Positions 1 to 8,861 are shown, numbered from the stretch's first letter. The stretch is 22,512 nucleotides of DNA from Lentisphaeria bacterium UBA1724 (GCA_002315885.1 DCIO01000066.1:1-22512), one strand, 5' to 3'. Notes: generated by a model from the sequence alone, not told the origin. Translations and numbers: made by a program.

Positions 1-277
1 CGTACCGCCTTCGGCCCGCATGCCATGGGGTGCTTCTTCAGGGGGATCTCCTGGGGCGGCGTAAACGCCCGTACCGCCTGCGGCCCGCAGGCCATGGGGG
101 TCTTCTTCAGGGGGATCTCCTGGGGCGGCGTGAACGCCCGTACCGCCTTCGGCATGAATGCCAGGGGGTCCTTCTTGAGGGGGAGGTTCTGGGGCGGCGT
201 GAACGCCCGTACCGCCTGCGGCATGCATGCCAGGGGCTCTTTCTTGAGGGGAATCGTGCGGGGGCGGCGTGAACGCC
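1..277. repeat. 69-bp tandem repeat array, 4 units, open at the left edge
   Basis: Four units begin at 1, 70, 139 and 208. The first three are exactly 69 bp and the last is 70 bp. The best conserved part is about 32 bp, running across each unit junction (GGGGCGGCGTGAACGCCC then GTACCGCC); the rest drifts. Each unit has two inverted repeats: GGCGT/ACGCC in the core, and a GGC...GCC palindrome at 13-24, 82-93, 151-162 and 220-231. Because 69 is divisible by three, more than one frame stays open across the array and gives spurious 23-residue peptide repeats. These frames run antisense into the neighbouring glycosyltransferase and have no start signal, so I do not call a gene. The array ends 4 bp before the stop codon of that minus-strand gene, so it forms its 3' flank. 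It probably continues beyond the window. Confidence 0.9.
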
Positions 278-281
278 CGAG

Positions 282-1094
282 CTACAGTTTTGCCAGGAGG
301 TGTCGGAGGGGCCAGGTGAGACGCTGCCACCAAGACCAATGCCAATATTTTCGGGCGGTGAGCAGGAAGCTCTTGCGGTAGAGGCGGTAGATTTTCCAGC
401 TGGAAAGCGCCTTCTTGATGGTGGCGCTACCCAAATGCGTGACGCGGCTCTCCGACAAATACCAGGTATTCAACCCGATTGCGCGGAATTTCTCACCCAG
501 GACGGGTTCCTCGAAGAAGAGGAAATACTCCTCGTCAAATCCCCCCACCTGGAAGAATGCCGCCCCCCGCACCAGCAGGAGGCATCCACGCACCGCATAA
601 CATTCCCGGGAAGCACCGCCAAAGGGTGCGACGTATTTTCCGCGATGTTCCCGGCCCCCCAGGTCGTCGGCGGTATTCCAGGGAGATTGCGGCTCACCAT
701 CGGTCCCCTCCACATCGGGCCCTACGATACCGCATTCGGGATGCGCCTCCAGATACTCCACCATCTTCTCTAGATGGGAGTTCTCATCAAAAAGCACATC
801 ATCGTTGCAAATCAGGAGATACTTCAGCTGGGGGAAACGCCAGCGGAGGAGTTCCGCGCCCCGGTTGTTTCCCCTGGAATAACCCAGATTTTCCTGAAAA
901 TAAGAACGCTGGGCCGAAGAAGGCAGTCCTTTCTCCAGTCCAGCGCGGGTCTGCTCGGTGGAGGCTACATCCACCACACAGCATTCGTACGGAAAAGGCA
1001 ACTTCGTGAGTTCGTTGTTCACGAAGGCACAAGTCCGCTCAGGAGAATGGTAGCTTACCACCACCACGCCGACTTGTGCCGTTTCACATCCCAT
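282..1094 (-). CDS. Family 2 glycosyltransferase (rhamnosyltransferase-like)
   Basis: This 270-residue protein is a GT-A fold, family 2 glycosyltransferase that would transfer a sugar from a nucleotide-sugar donor during synthesis of surface polysaccharide. What is seen: an N-terminal beta strand and loop GVVVVSYHSP (residues 9-18), the motif ENLGYSRGNNRG (68-79) typical of rhamnosyltransferase-like members, a DXD-type metal/donor site NDD at 97-99, and GGFDEEYFLFFEE further on, which usually carries the catalytic acidic residue. The C-terminus is basic and aromatic, suggesting membrane association. Start choice: the frame stays open to 1142, but the first 16 codons of that longer form lie largely inside the repeat at 1107-1153, so the ATG at 1094 is preferred. 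The Shine-Dalgarno is weak. Its partner polysaccharide genes are not in the window. Acceptor and donor are unknown. Confidence 0.85.
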   Translation of the reverse strand: MGCETAQVGVVVVSYHSPERTCAFVNNELTKLPFPYECCVVDVASTEQTRAGLEKGLPSSAQRSYFQENLGYSRGNNRGAELLRWRFPQLKYLLICNDDVLFDENSHLEKMVEYLEAHPECGIVGPDVEGTDGEPQSPWNTADDLGGREHRGKYVAPFGGASRECYAVRGCLLLVRGAAFFQVGGFDEEYFLFFEEPVLGEKFRAIGLNTWYLSESRVTHLGSATIKKALSSWKIYRLYRKSFLLTARKYWHWSWWQRLTWPLRHLLAKL

Positions 1095-1106
1095 CCGATC
1101 AAACCT

Positions 1107-1153
1107 AATTGAAAATTGAAGAAGAGGGGGCAAGGGGGACACCTCCCCCTCCT
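1107..1153 (+). repeat. Interspersed heptamer/G-rich repeat, copy A
   Basis: An AATTGA-type run leads into a 40-bp G-rich/C-rich block (1114-1153) that recurs identically at 22461-22500 and with one change at 1181-1220. The block holds G5-CAA-G5 followed by C5, so it can fold as GGGGGA/TCCCCC (read on the minus strand) or as the longer GAGGGGG/CCCCCTC pairing. This copy lacks the TTAAGCA heptamer tail seen in the others. It sits just upstream of the glycosyltransferase start and supplies spurious N-terminal codons to that frame. Confidence 0.9.
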
Positions 1154-1173
1154 AAAAATGATTCCGAATTCCT

Positions 1174-1253
1174 AATTAAAAATTGAAGAAGAGGGGGCAA
1201 GGGGGACACTTCCCCCTCCTTCATTATGCATTAAGCATTAAGCATTAAGCATT
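1174..1253 (+). repeat. Interspersed heptamer/G-rich repeat, copy B with heptamer tail
   Basis: This is the second copy, in the same orientation and 67 bp from copy A. The 40-bp G-rich block is at 1181-1220, with one C-to-T difference in the hairpin loop. It is followed by TTCATTATGCA and then about three and a half tandem copies of the heptamer TTAAGCA up to 1253. It lies between the 3' end of typA and the 5' end of the glycosyltransferase gene, both on the minus strand. Confidence 0.9.
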
Positions 1254-1280
1254 GTTTTCTGGTTCGCCAGAACCAGAAAA

Positions 1281-1281
<1 letters not shown>
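1254..1281 (-). terminator. Perfect 12-bp hairpin at the typA stop codon
   Basis: GTTTTCTGGTTC (1254-1265) pairs perfectly with GAACCAGAAAAC (1270-1281) around a 4-base loop. The outermost base overlaps the typA stop codon. There is no T-run after the stem on the minus strand (the heptamer repeat follows), so it is not a textbook intrinsic terminator. It may be a 3'-end stabiliser or processing hairpin. The structure is certain; the terminator role is inferred from its position. Confidence 0.5.
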
Positions 1282-3089
<1,808 letters not shown>

Positions 3090-3141
3090 AAATTCAATGC
3101 ACTTAGCTGAATGGACAAAGATGATGAGACGTAATGCACAT

Positions 3142-3170
3142 AAGATAACATATTCCTGCCAGATTGTCAT
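3142..3170 (-). promoter_or_regulatory. Candidate sigma-70 promoter of typA
   Basis: Read on the minus strand there is ATGACA (3165-3170, 5 of 6 to TTGACA), a 17-bp spacer, and TATCTT (3142-3147, 4 of 6 to TATAAT). This leaves a 5' leader of roughly 45-50 bases before the ATG at 3089. Spacing and position fit; the -10 is mediocre. Confidence 0.5.
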
Positions 3171-3248
3171 GAATTGGCATGGTTTGACGCAATAAATTCA
3201 TGCATTTTTCTTCAGATTCAGTCCTGTGTGCGACAATTTCGTCGTCGA

Positions 3249-3290
3249 AAATAAAAAGAAGCCCGGCGGGAATTATATCCAACCGGGCTC
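3249..3290 (-). terminator. Intrinsic terminator of the cstA gene
   Basis: On the minus strand AGCCCGG (3283-3289) pairs with CCGGGCT (3260-3266) around a 16-base loop, and a T-rich tract (CTTTTTATTTT) follows immediately. It lies about 30 bp past the cstA stop, so it ends that transcript before typA. Confidence 0.85.
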
Positions 3291-3317
3291 GTATCAATTC
3301 AGGTTAAGTAGAGGATG

Positions 3318-4997
3318 TTATGCCTTTTCCTTGAAAGCGCGCACGACGCGTTTGAACGCCAGTCCCGCCAGGATGAAAGCCATGACGAGCAGTGCGATAC
3401 CCAGGGCAGCCTGAAGCATGTTGGTGTGGAGATTTTTGCGGACCAACTCGATCAACGCGTAGACGGAGACCGCCCACATGAAGAACATTGGCAGCATGGC
3501 GAAGATCCACTTGCACTTGTTTCGGAGCAAGTAGAGTGTAACCGCCAGCAGTGTCATAGCCGCCAGCAGTTGGTTTGCAGAACCGAAGACGGGCCAGATT
3601 TTCGCGCTTTCGCCAGTGATAAGGATAATGAAAGCCAGGACCACCACCAGGATTGTGCTTATCCAGCGGTTGGCGAAAAATACACGGACCTTACTGGAAT
3701 TTTTAACCGCATCATCCTTTGCTCCCTCGCTGGGCAGGATCATTTCCTGGAAAAGGAAACGCGCCAGTCGGGTGCCGGTATCCAGTGAGGTCAGGATAAA
3801 AGCGGAGATAGCCAGTGTGATGAAGGTAGCGCCCAAGCTAACGGGAATGCCGATGGAGGTGGCGAAGTTTCCCACGCCCATGGCGAACATGGTAGGCGCC
3901 GCGTTATTGGTCTGCTTGCAGAGTTCGCTGAAATTCTCCCCGGAGAGATATCCCACGGAACAAATTGCGATGATGGCCAGGACGCCTTCCATCAGCATGC
4001 CGCCGTAGCCGATTTTCCGCAAATCTGCTTCACTGGCCACCTGCTTGCTGCTGGTTCCCGAAGCCACCAGCGCATGGAATCCACTGCAGGCACCACAGGC
4101 GATGGTGACGAAAATCATGGGGAAGACATCCGGCAGGATCTTGGCGCCATCCACCAAATGCACAGCGGGCAACTGCATGGGCAAACGGGCAAAGGCAATG
4201 CCACAAACGCCAATAATCATCATACCATAGAGGAGGAAGCTGTTGAGGTAGTCACGAGGCTGCAACAGGAACCAAACGGGAATCGTGGAAGCAATGAATG
4301 CGTAATACAACAAGCCTAAATACCAGATGACACGGGCCGTGGCGGGAGAGACATCCAGCAACGCAACCAAATCGCAAGGAACGAGTGTTCCACACCACAC
4401 ACCCAGGAAAGTCAGCGGCACAAAAATCAGACTCGCCTCCAAAAGACTCAGCATGCTCTGCTTTATCATTATGCCCATGATCGGCGCCAGCCCAATGAAA
4501 ATGATGGAACTGGTGGCGACGGCGGGATTGTTGACAAATGTGGATGCCACCTGGTCGGTGAAGACTGCAACCACCAATATCAACAGAACCAGGCAGAAGC
4601 CCAGGAAAATCTGGCGTCCGAGATAACCCAGTTCCTTTTCGATGACATACGCGATGCTTCGCCCCTCATTGCGGACCGACAGGAACATGGCTGCGAAATC
4701 ATGCATGGCACCGATGAAAACGCACCCCAGCAGAATCCAGCAAACCGCAGGCAACCAGCCGAATTTTGCCGCCAAGACGGGACCGACAATGGGCCCCGCC
4801 CCCGCGATGGAGGCGAAGTGATGTCCGTAGAGGACGCAGGGATTCGTCTTCACGTAGTCAATCCCATCCGCCATGCTCTCGGAGGGGCAGATGCGTTTAT
4901 TGTCCACGCCGAAGATTTTTTCCAGGAATCTTCCATAGACGAAATAGGCGAAGATGAAATAGATGATACTAGCTACCAGCAGGTTGCTTGTGTTCAT
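3318..4997 (-). CDS. cstA: CstA-family carbon starvation protein (pyruvate/peptide transporter)
   Basis: This 559-residue polytopic inner-membrane protein belongs to the CstA family; characterised members move pyruvate (CstA, BtsT) and some affect peptide use. The family signature is clear at residues 58-73 (GHHFASIAGAGPIVGP), preceded by the typical PSESMADGIDYVKTNP segment. Further landmarks are GAMHDFAAMFLSVRNEGRSI, ACGACSGFHALVASGTSSKQ, TSLDTGTRLARFLFQE and FGSANQLLAAMTL. About 14-16 hydrophobic segments are visible. The protein is shorter than E. coli CstA (about 700) but within the range of shorter bacterial members. Start choice: the frame could begin at a TTG at 5015, but the ATG at 4997 (MNTSNLLVASIIYF) is preferred. 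No good Shine-Dalgarno is seen. Substrate is inferred from the family only. It is divergent from the Na+/H+ antiporter gene and shares its upstream region. Confidence 0.95.
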   Translation of the reverse strand: MNTSNLLVASIIYFIFAYFVYGRFLEKIFGVDNKRICPSESMADGIDYVKTNPCVLYGHHFASIAGAGPIVGPVLAAKFGWLPAVCWILLGCVFIGAMHDFAAMFLSVRNEGRSIAYVIEKELGYLGRQIFLGFCLVLLILVVAVFTDQVASTFVNNPAVATSSIIFIGLAPIMGIMIKQSMLSLLEASLIFVPLTFLGVWCGTLVPCDLVALLDVSPATARVIWYLGLLYYAFIASTIPVWFLLQPRDYLNSFLLYGMMIIGVCGIAFARLPMQLPAVHLVDGAKILPDVFPMIFVTIACGACSGFHALVASGTSSKQVASEADLRKIGYGGMLMEGVLAIIAICSVGYLSGENFSELCKQTNNAAPTMFAMGVGNFATSIGIPVSLGATFITLAISAFILTSLDTGTRLARFLFQEMILPSEGAKDDAVKNSSKVRVFFANRWISTILVVVLAFIILITGESAKIWPVFGSANQLLAAMTLLAVTLYLLRNKCKWIFAMLPMFFMWAVSVYALIELVRKNLHTNMLQAALGIALLVMAFILAGLAFKRVVRAFKEKA

Positions 4998-5273
4998 GGT
5001 AAATAAAGGAATCAAAAGGTTTTGGGGTAAAAGAGTAATCTATGGGTAATTTAACACAGGTCCAAAGAATGGGGGCCCATTTTTGCCGTCTCTTTTGCCC
5101 TACCTGGAGAATCTCCCGCCAAACAATGAAAACAAAACTGCCCCGTTGTAGTGCATTTGGATTTTTTCGAATTGACGAAAATTGTAAATTTCAAGATAGG
5201 CAGTATGTTAGGATGTTTTTGTTTTTATTCCAACCATACACAACCCAAAACAAAACAGAGAGATTAACTCAAA
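4998..5273. promoter_or_regulatory. Divergent intergenic region between cstA and the NhaC-type antiporter
   Basis: These 276 bp must carry both promoters. For the plus strand a possible pair is TTGTAA (5182-5187) and TATGTT (5204-5209) with a 16-bp spacer; TTGACG at 5172-5177 is a better -35 but lacks a good -10. For the minus strand TAGATT near 5037-5042 is a possible -10. An imperfect 16-bp palindrome GAAAATTGTAAATTTC (5177-5192) overlaps the plus-strand promoter candidates. AATGGG/CCCATT forms another inverted repeat near 5069-5082. No gene is seen here. All assignments are weak. Confidence 0.35.
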
Positions 5274-6911
5274 ATGAAGAATCGATCTACCTTCCTTTTC
5301 ACCGCGCTGGTCCTGTTGGGACTGGCATTCCTTGCCCCCGAACTGATGGCCCAGGAAGCGGAAGCCGCCGCGGAAGCCGAAGTCGCTAGCATGTTCGCCG
5401 GAAAAATCTGGGCCATCCTGCCTCCCGTCATCGCAATCGGCCTGGCCCTCATCACCAAAGAGGTCTACTCTTCCCTCTTCATCGGTGTTCTTTCTGGCGC
5501 ACTCATGGCCTCCAATTTCCGCCCAATGCCCACCATGGACTGCCTGCTGAACAACGGACTCATCTCCGCCTGCGCTGACAATGCGGGTATCTTCCTCTTC
5601 CTGGTCATCCTGGGCATCATGGTCGCGCTCATCAACCGCACCGGCGCCGCACAGGCATTCGGCAGCTGGGCCCACAAGAACATCAAGACCCGCACCGGCG
5701 CCAGCCTGGCTACGTTCTTCCTGGGCATCCTCATCTTCATCGACGACTACTTCAACTGCCTGACCGTGGGTTCCGTCATGCAGCCCGTCACCGACGCAAA
5801 CAAGATTTCCCGCGCAAAATTGGCGTATCTCATTGACGCCACCGCCGCACCCGTCTGCATGATCGCCCCCATCTCCAGCTGGGCCGCCGCAGTCTCCGAA
5901 TTCTCCGAAGGCACTGGCTACAACGGCCTGCAGCTCTTCATCCGCGCCATCCCATTCAACTTCTACTCACTGCTGACCTTCGTCTTCATCATTGCCATCA
6001 CCCTGATGCACGTGGATTTCGGTCCCATGGCACGCCATGAGCGCAACGCCGAAAAGGGCGATCTCTTCACCGAAGGCGGCGAAGTGGACAACGGCGTCCG
6101 TCCCCTGGAAAATGCCAAGGGCCGTTTCCTGGACCTGGTCTTCCCCGTCGTCGTTCTCATCATCCTCTGCGTAGCCGCTTTGGTATACGTGGGTGGTTAC
6201 GGCGTTGACGGCAAGGGTTTCGTGGATGCCTTCGCAGATACCGACTCCACTGTGGGTCTGCCCTGGGGCGGTCTCGTCGCGCTCATCTTCACCCTCATCT
6301 ATCTGATTGGGCGCCGCGTAATCTCCTTCAAGGATGCCATGAACTGCATCCCCGAGGGTTTCATCGCCATGGTCCCCGCCATCACCATCCTGGCTCTCGC
6401 ATGCTCCCTGAAGAACATAACTGGCGTCCTGGAACTCAAGCAGTTCATCGCCGGCCAAATGCAAAGCAACGCCGCCGCGCTGGGCGCATTCCTGCCCGCC
6501 GTCATCTTCCTGGTGGCATGCTTCCTGGCATTCTCCACCGGCACCTCCTGGGGGACCTTCGGTATCCTCATCCCCATCGTCTGCGCTATCTTCCCTGGAA
6601 ATAGCCCGCTCCTCATCATCGGCATGTCCGCATGCCTGGCAGGCGCTGTCTGCGGTGACCACTGCTCCCCCATCAGCGACACCACCATCATGTCCTCCGC
6701 AGGCGCACGCTGCCAGCACATCAACCACGTCAGCACACAGCTGCCCTACGCAATCACCGTGGCTGTGGTCTCCTTCGTGGGCTTCCTCCTGGCAGGACTC
6801 CTGCAGAAACACGTCGGCATGGTCATCAGCTGGGTCGTTTCCTTCGTGATCTCCACCGCACTCATGCTCATCTTCCTGGGTGCAATGAAGAAGAACGCAC
6901 AGCGCGGATAA
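5274..6911 (+). CDS. NhaC-family Na+/H+ antiporter
   Basis: This 545-residue inner-membrane protein has the NhaC-type architecture; family members exchange Na+ for H+ (some exchange organic anions or amino acids), serving pH and sodium homeostasis. Evidence: the early family block ILPPVIAIGLALITKEVYSS (about 48-67), then GIFIDDYFN-like residues (LIFIDDYFNCLTVGS), SSWAAAVSEF, SFKDAMNCIPEGF, FSTGTSWGTFGILIPI, and the hallmark GDHCSPISDTT at 461-471 with acidic and polar transport residues. About 12 membrane segments are visible. Unusual: the first 26 residues look like a cleavable signal peptide ending AQEAEA, followed by an Ala/Glu-rich linker before the first core helix. The start ATG at 5274 has GAGAG about 12 bases upstream. 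The gene is monocistronic, with a terminator at 6931-6968. Ion and substrate specificity cannot be read from sequence. Confidence 0.92.
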   Translation: MKNRSTFLFTALVLLGLAFLAPELMAQEAEAAAEAEVASMFAGKIWAILPPVIAIGLALITKEVYSSLFIGVLSGALMASNFRPMPTMDCLLNNGLISACADNAGIFLFLVILGIMVALINRTGAAQAFGSWAHKNIKTRTGASLATFFLGILIFIDDYFNCLTVGSVMQPVTDANKISRAKLAYLIDATAAPVCMIAPISSWAAAVSEFSEGTGYNGLQLFIRAIPFNFYSLLTFVFIIAITLMHVDFGPMARHERNAEKGDLFTEGGEVDNGVRPLENAKGRFLDLVFPVVVLIILCVAALVYVGGYGVDGKGFVDAFADTDSTVGLPWGGLVALIFTLIYLIGRRVISFKDAMNCIPEGFIAMVPAITILALACSLKNITGVLELKQFIAGQMQSNAAALGAFLPAVIFLVACFLAFSTGTSWGTFGILIPIVCAIFPGNSPLLIIGMSACLAGAVCGDHCSPISDTTIMSSAGARCQHINHVSTQLPYAITVAVVSFVGFLLAGLLQKHVGMVISWVVSFVISTALMLIFLGAMKKNAQRG

Positions 6912-6930
6912 AATAAACTCCCATACTCGC

Positions 6931-6968
6931 AAAAGGGGCTGCCGCCAACCGCGACAGCTCCTTTTGTA
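6931..6968 (+). terminator. Intrinsic terminator of the antiporter gene
   Basis: AAAAGGGGCTG (6931-6941) pairs with CAGCTCCTTTT (6955-6965), with one G-T wobble, around a 13-base loop, and is followed by GTATTTCT. The A-rich 5' arm and T-rich 3' side are typical. It lies 19 bp after the stop codon. Confidence 0.8.
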
Positions 6969-6987
6969 TTTCTAAATGCCCAATTTT

Positions 6988-7012
6988 AGGGACAAAAGGG
7001 ACAAAAGGGACA
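6988..7012 (+). repeat. Three tandem 9-bp repeats upstream of the permease gene
   Basis: The unit AGGGACAAA is repeated (the third copy lacks its last base), immediately followed by ATTCGTCC, so the last copy also forms GGAC/GTCC dyad symmetry. It lies about 120 bp before the permease start. It could be an iterated regulator site or simple slippage. Confidence 0.7.
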
Positions 7013-7040
7013 ATTCGTCCTACCTGACCGATTCAGGCCA

Positions 7041-7072
7041 TTGCGTAATTCTGCCTTGACAGAGTATATTAT
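7041..7072 (+). promoter_or_regulatory. Weak candidate promoter of the permease-phosphoribosyltransferase operon
   Basis: A perfect -35-like TTGACA is at 7056-7061, but no good -10 lies 16-18 bp after it. A good -10-like TATATT is at 7065-7070, with TTGCGT (3 of 6) 18 bp upstream at 7041-7046. One of these arrangements, giving a 5' leader of roughly 40-60 bases, is likely; I cannot decide which. Confidence 0.3.
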
Positions 7073-7123
7073 ATGACAAATCTAGACTTCGCTGGATTTT
7101 TTTGCATTTTTTCACCCATACCC

Positions 7124-7128
7124 AAGGA
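7124..7128 (+). promoter_or_regulatory. Shine-Dalgarno of the permease gene
   Basis: AAGGA stands six bases before the ATG at 7135. It is one of the better ribosome-binding sites in the window and fixes the start. Confidence 0.7.
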
Positions 7129-7134
7129 TTCCCC

Positions 7135-8283
7135 ATGTCTCCCGAGATGTCTTTTGAGAACATGACGGCATTTATCCTGGCGATCATCGCTGTCATCATC
7201 AACGGTGTTCCCCAGTTGTTGTATGCCCAGTCCCGTGGCTTCGCCCTGAAGCCCTCCGGCTTTGCCTATCTAGTCGGTGCATTTGGTAACCTCTTCACTG
7301 GTTCGGTCACCCCGATTTCCGGCCAGGCAGAGACCATTACTGTCGCCAGTATGAAGAAGAACCTCCGCAACAACGTCAGCAGCATCCTGCTGGCTGCCCT
7401 GCTGATGGTCATCCTGGGCCTCTGCGGCGGCGTCACCAAAATCGCCGATTTCGCGGGTCCCGCGGTTGTCTGCGGCATGATGGCTGGTGTCGGCCTCATC
7501 CTGGCTGGTGTCTCCTGGGACATGTATGGCCAAGAAAAGCGCATCACCCTGGTCTCCCTCTTCTCCGCCATCGCCGCGCTGGCAATTTTCAACCACAGCC
7601 CCAACAAGCTGGTGTGGGTCATCTTCGTCTCCGTGGTCATCTCCACCCTGGATTTCCTCTTCCTGCAGAAACGCCGCGTGGACATGGCGAACATGGTCGA
7701 AGAAGGCCGCGAGAATCTGGAAGTCAGCACCGAATGGCGCTTCTGGAAGAAGGAATACTGGAGTGATTTCAAGCTGGTGAAACCCACCCTGAACACGACT
7801 GTCATCCTGGGCACCCTCTCCTTGGTCATGCTGAACATCGGCGCCAACATCTCCTTCGGCGGCATCACCGCAGGCATCGCCAAAACCACCCAGAATTTCG
7901 ACCACCTCTCCATCATCAACTCCCTGGCAGACGTGCCCAGCTCTCTCTTCGGTGGACCACCCATTGAAGCCATCATCTCCGGCACCGCCGCCGCACCCTG
8001 GCCTGTCGCCTGCGGTATCGCCTTCATGTTCGCCACCGCCATCCTGCTCCTCATGGGCGTGGTGGGACGCATCGGCAAATACCTCCCCGCACAGTGCATC
8101 GCGGGCTTCCTCTTTGTCATCGGTATCTTCTATACCTTCATCCCCAACCTGGGCGCCATCTCCCCTGATGCACGCAACTGCGGTTTCGTCGCACTCGCCG
8201 TCACCGCCTGGTCCAAGAACCCCTTCCTGGGAATGGTCATTGGCGTCCTCATCAAGTTCTACGGTTCCTACATCGGCTTCTAA
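7135..8283 (+). CDS. NCS2-like nucleobase permease (xanthine/uracil permease family)
   Basis: This 382-residue multi-pass membrane protein resembles NCS2 (nucleobase:cation symporter-2) permeases, which import uracil, xanthine, hypoxanthine or adenine. Seen: about 10-12 hydrophobic segments, an early glycine-rich stretch (FGNLFTGSVTPISGQAETITVASMKKN in two helices and a loop), a central AGPAVVCGMMAGVGLILAG helix, and a late segment with SLFGGPPIEAIISG that occupies the place of the family's substrate-binding region. It is short for NCS2 (usually 420-480) and the match is not textbook, so the assignment leans partly on context: a phosphoribosyltransferase follows after 5 bp. Start choice: AAGGA at 7124-7128, six bases before ATG 7135, decides against the upstream in-frame TTT/ATG at 7102. 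Alternative: another secondary carrier of similar fold, such as a sulfate/anion type. Confidence 0.65.
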   Translation: MSPEMSFENMTAFILAIIAVIINGVPQLLYAQSRGFALKPSGFAYLVGAFGNLFTGSVTPISGQAETITVASMKKNLRNNVSSILLAALLMVILGLCGGVTKIADFAGPAVVCGMMAGVGLILAGVSWDMYGQEKRITLVSLFSAIAALAIFNHSPNKLVWVIFVSVVISTLDFLFLQKRRVDMANMVEEGRENLEVSTEWRFWKKEYWSDFKLVKPTLNTTVILGTLSLVMLNIGANISFGGITAGIAKTTQNFDHLSIINSLADVPSSLFGGPPIEAIISGTAAAPWPVACGIAFMFATAILLLMGVVGRIGKYLPAQCIAGFLFVIGIFYTFIPNLGAISPDARNCGFVALAVTAWSKNPFLGMVIGVLIKFYGSYIGF

Positions 8284-8288
8284 TCGAA

Positions 8289-8861
8289 ATGACTACCTGG
8301 AACGATACATACACCGTTCATCTGGGACCGGATTTCCCCGTGACTATTCCACTGCTGGACATTGGTGACGGATTCCACATCTACTCCTTCGACATGACGG
8401 GCCAGACCGCCTGGAACAACGCCGCGGCAAAAGAACTTGCCAAGCGTCTGAAGGACTATGATTTCGATGGCATCGTCACCGTCCAGACCAAATCCTGCGG
8501 ACTCTGTCAGGCATTGAGCACGCTGATGGGCAATGATGCCTACCTGGAACTGCGGAAGAGCAAGAAGCCCTTCATGGTGGATCCCGTAGGCGTGGAAGTC
8601 AAGTCCATCACCACCAATTCCAAACAGGAGCTCTGGATCGGCAAGGAAAAATACCTCGCCTTCCAGGGCAAGAAGCTCTGTTTCCTGGATGACGTGGTCT
8701 CCACAGGCGGCACCATCTCGGCAGTCCTGCAGCTGGCGGAAAAAATCGGCATTGAGATTTCCGTCATCGCCTGCGCGCTCACCGAGGGCGGCATGCGCTC
8801 GGAATGCAAGGGCATCCCACTGGTGGCGCTGGACAACATCCCGCTTCCCGGGAAATTCTAG
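8289..8861 (+). CDS. Adenine-type (PRPP-dependent) phosphoribosyltransferase
   Basis: This 190-residue type I phosphoribosyltransferase is expected to convert a nucleobase and PRPP into the nucleoside monophosphate plus pyrophosphate in the cytosol. The PRPP-binding loop is textbook: hydrophobic strand LCFL then DDVVSTGGT at 134-142 with the two acidic residues D134/D135. RKSKKPF at 89-95 resembles the segment preceding the flexible loop in adenine phosphoribosyltransferases and related xanthine enzymes. The N-terminal hood (residues 1-35) is of the short kind. The stop of the permease gene and this ATG are 5 bp apart, so the two are surely one operon: uptake followed by trapping as nucleotide. 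No Shine-Dalgarno of its own is visible, suggesting translational coupling. Base specificity (adenine, guanine/xanthine or orotate-like) is undecided; the symbol apt is not assigned for that reason. Confidence 0.88.
   Translation: MTTWNDTYTVHLGPDFPVTIPLLDIGDGFHIYSFDMTGQTAWNNAAAKELAKRLKDYDFDGIVTVQTKSCGLCQALSTLMGNDAYLELRKSKKPFMVDPVGVEVKSITTNSKQELWIGKEKYLAFQGKKLCFLDDVVSTGGTISAVLQLAEKIGIEISVIACALTEGGMRSECKGIPLVALDNIPLPGKF

Noticed and set aside
1..280. CRISPR array
   Set aside because: Units are contiguous 69-bp tandem repeats with divergence throughout, without short identical repeats separated by unique spacers, and no cas gene is near.
25..381. Plus-strand frames giving a 23-residue peptide repeat (GGVNARTA...) as a possible repeat protein
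   Set aside because: More than one frame is open only because the 69-bp unit is divisible by three; the frame runs antisense into the glycosyltransferase, with no ribosome-binding site and no protein features.
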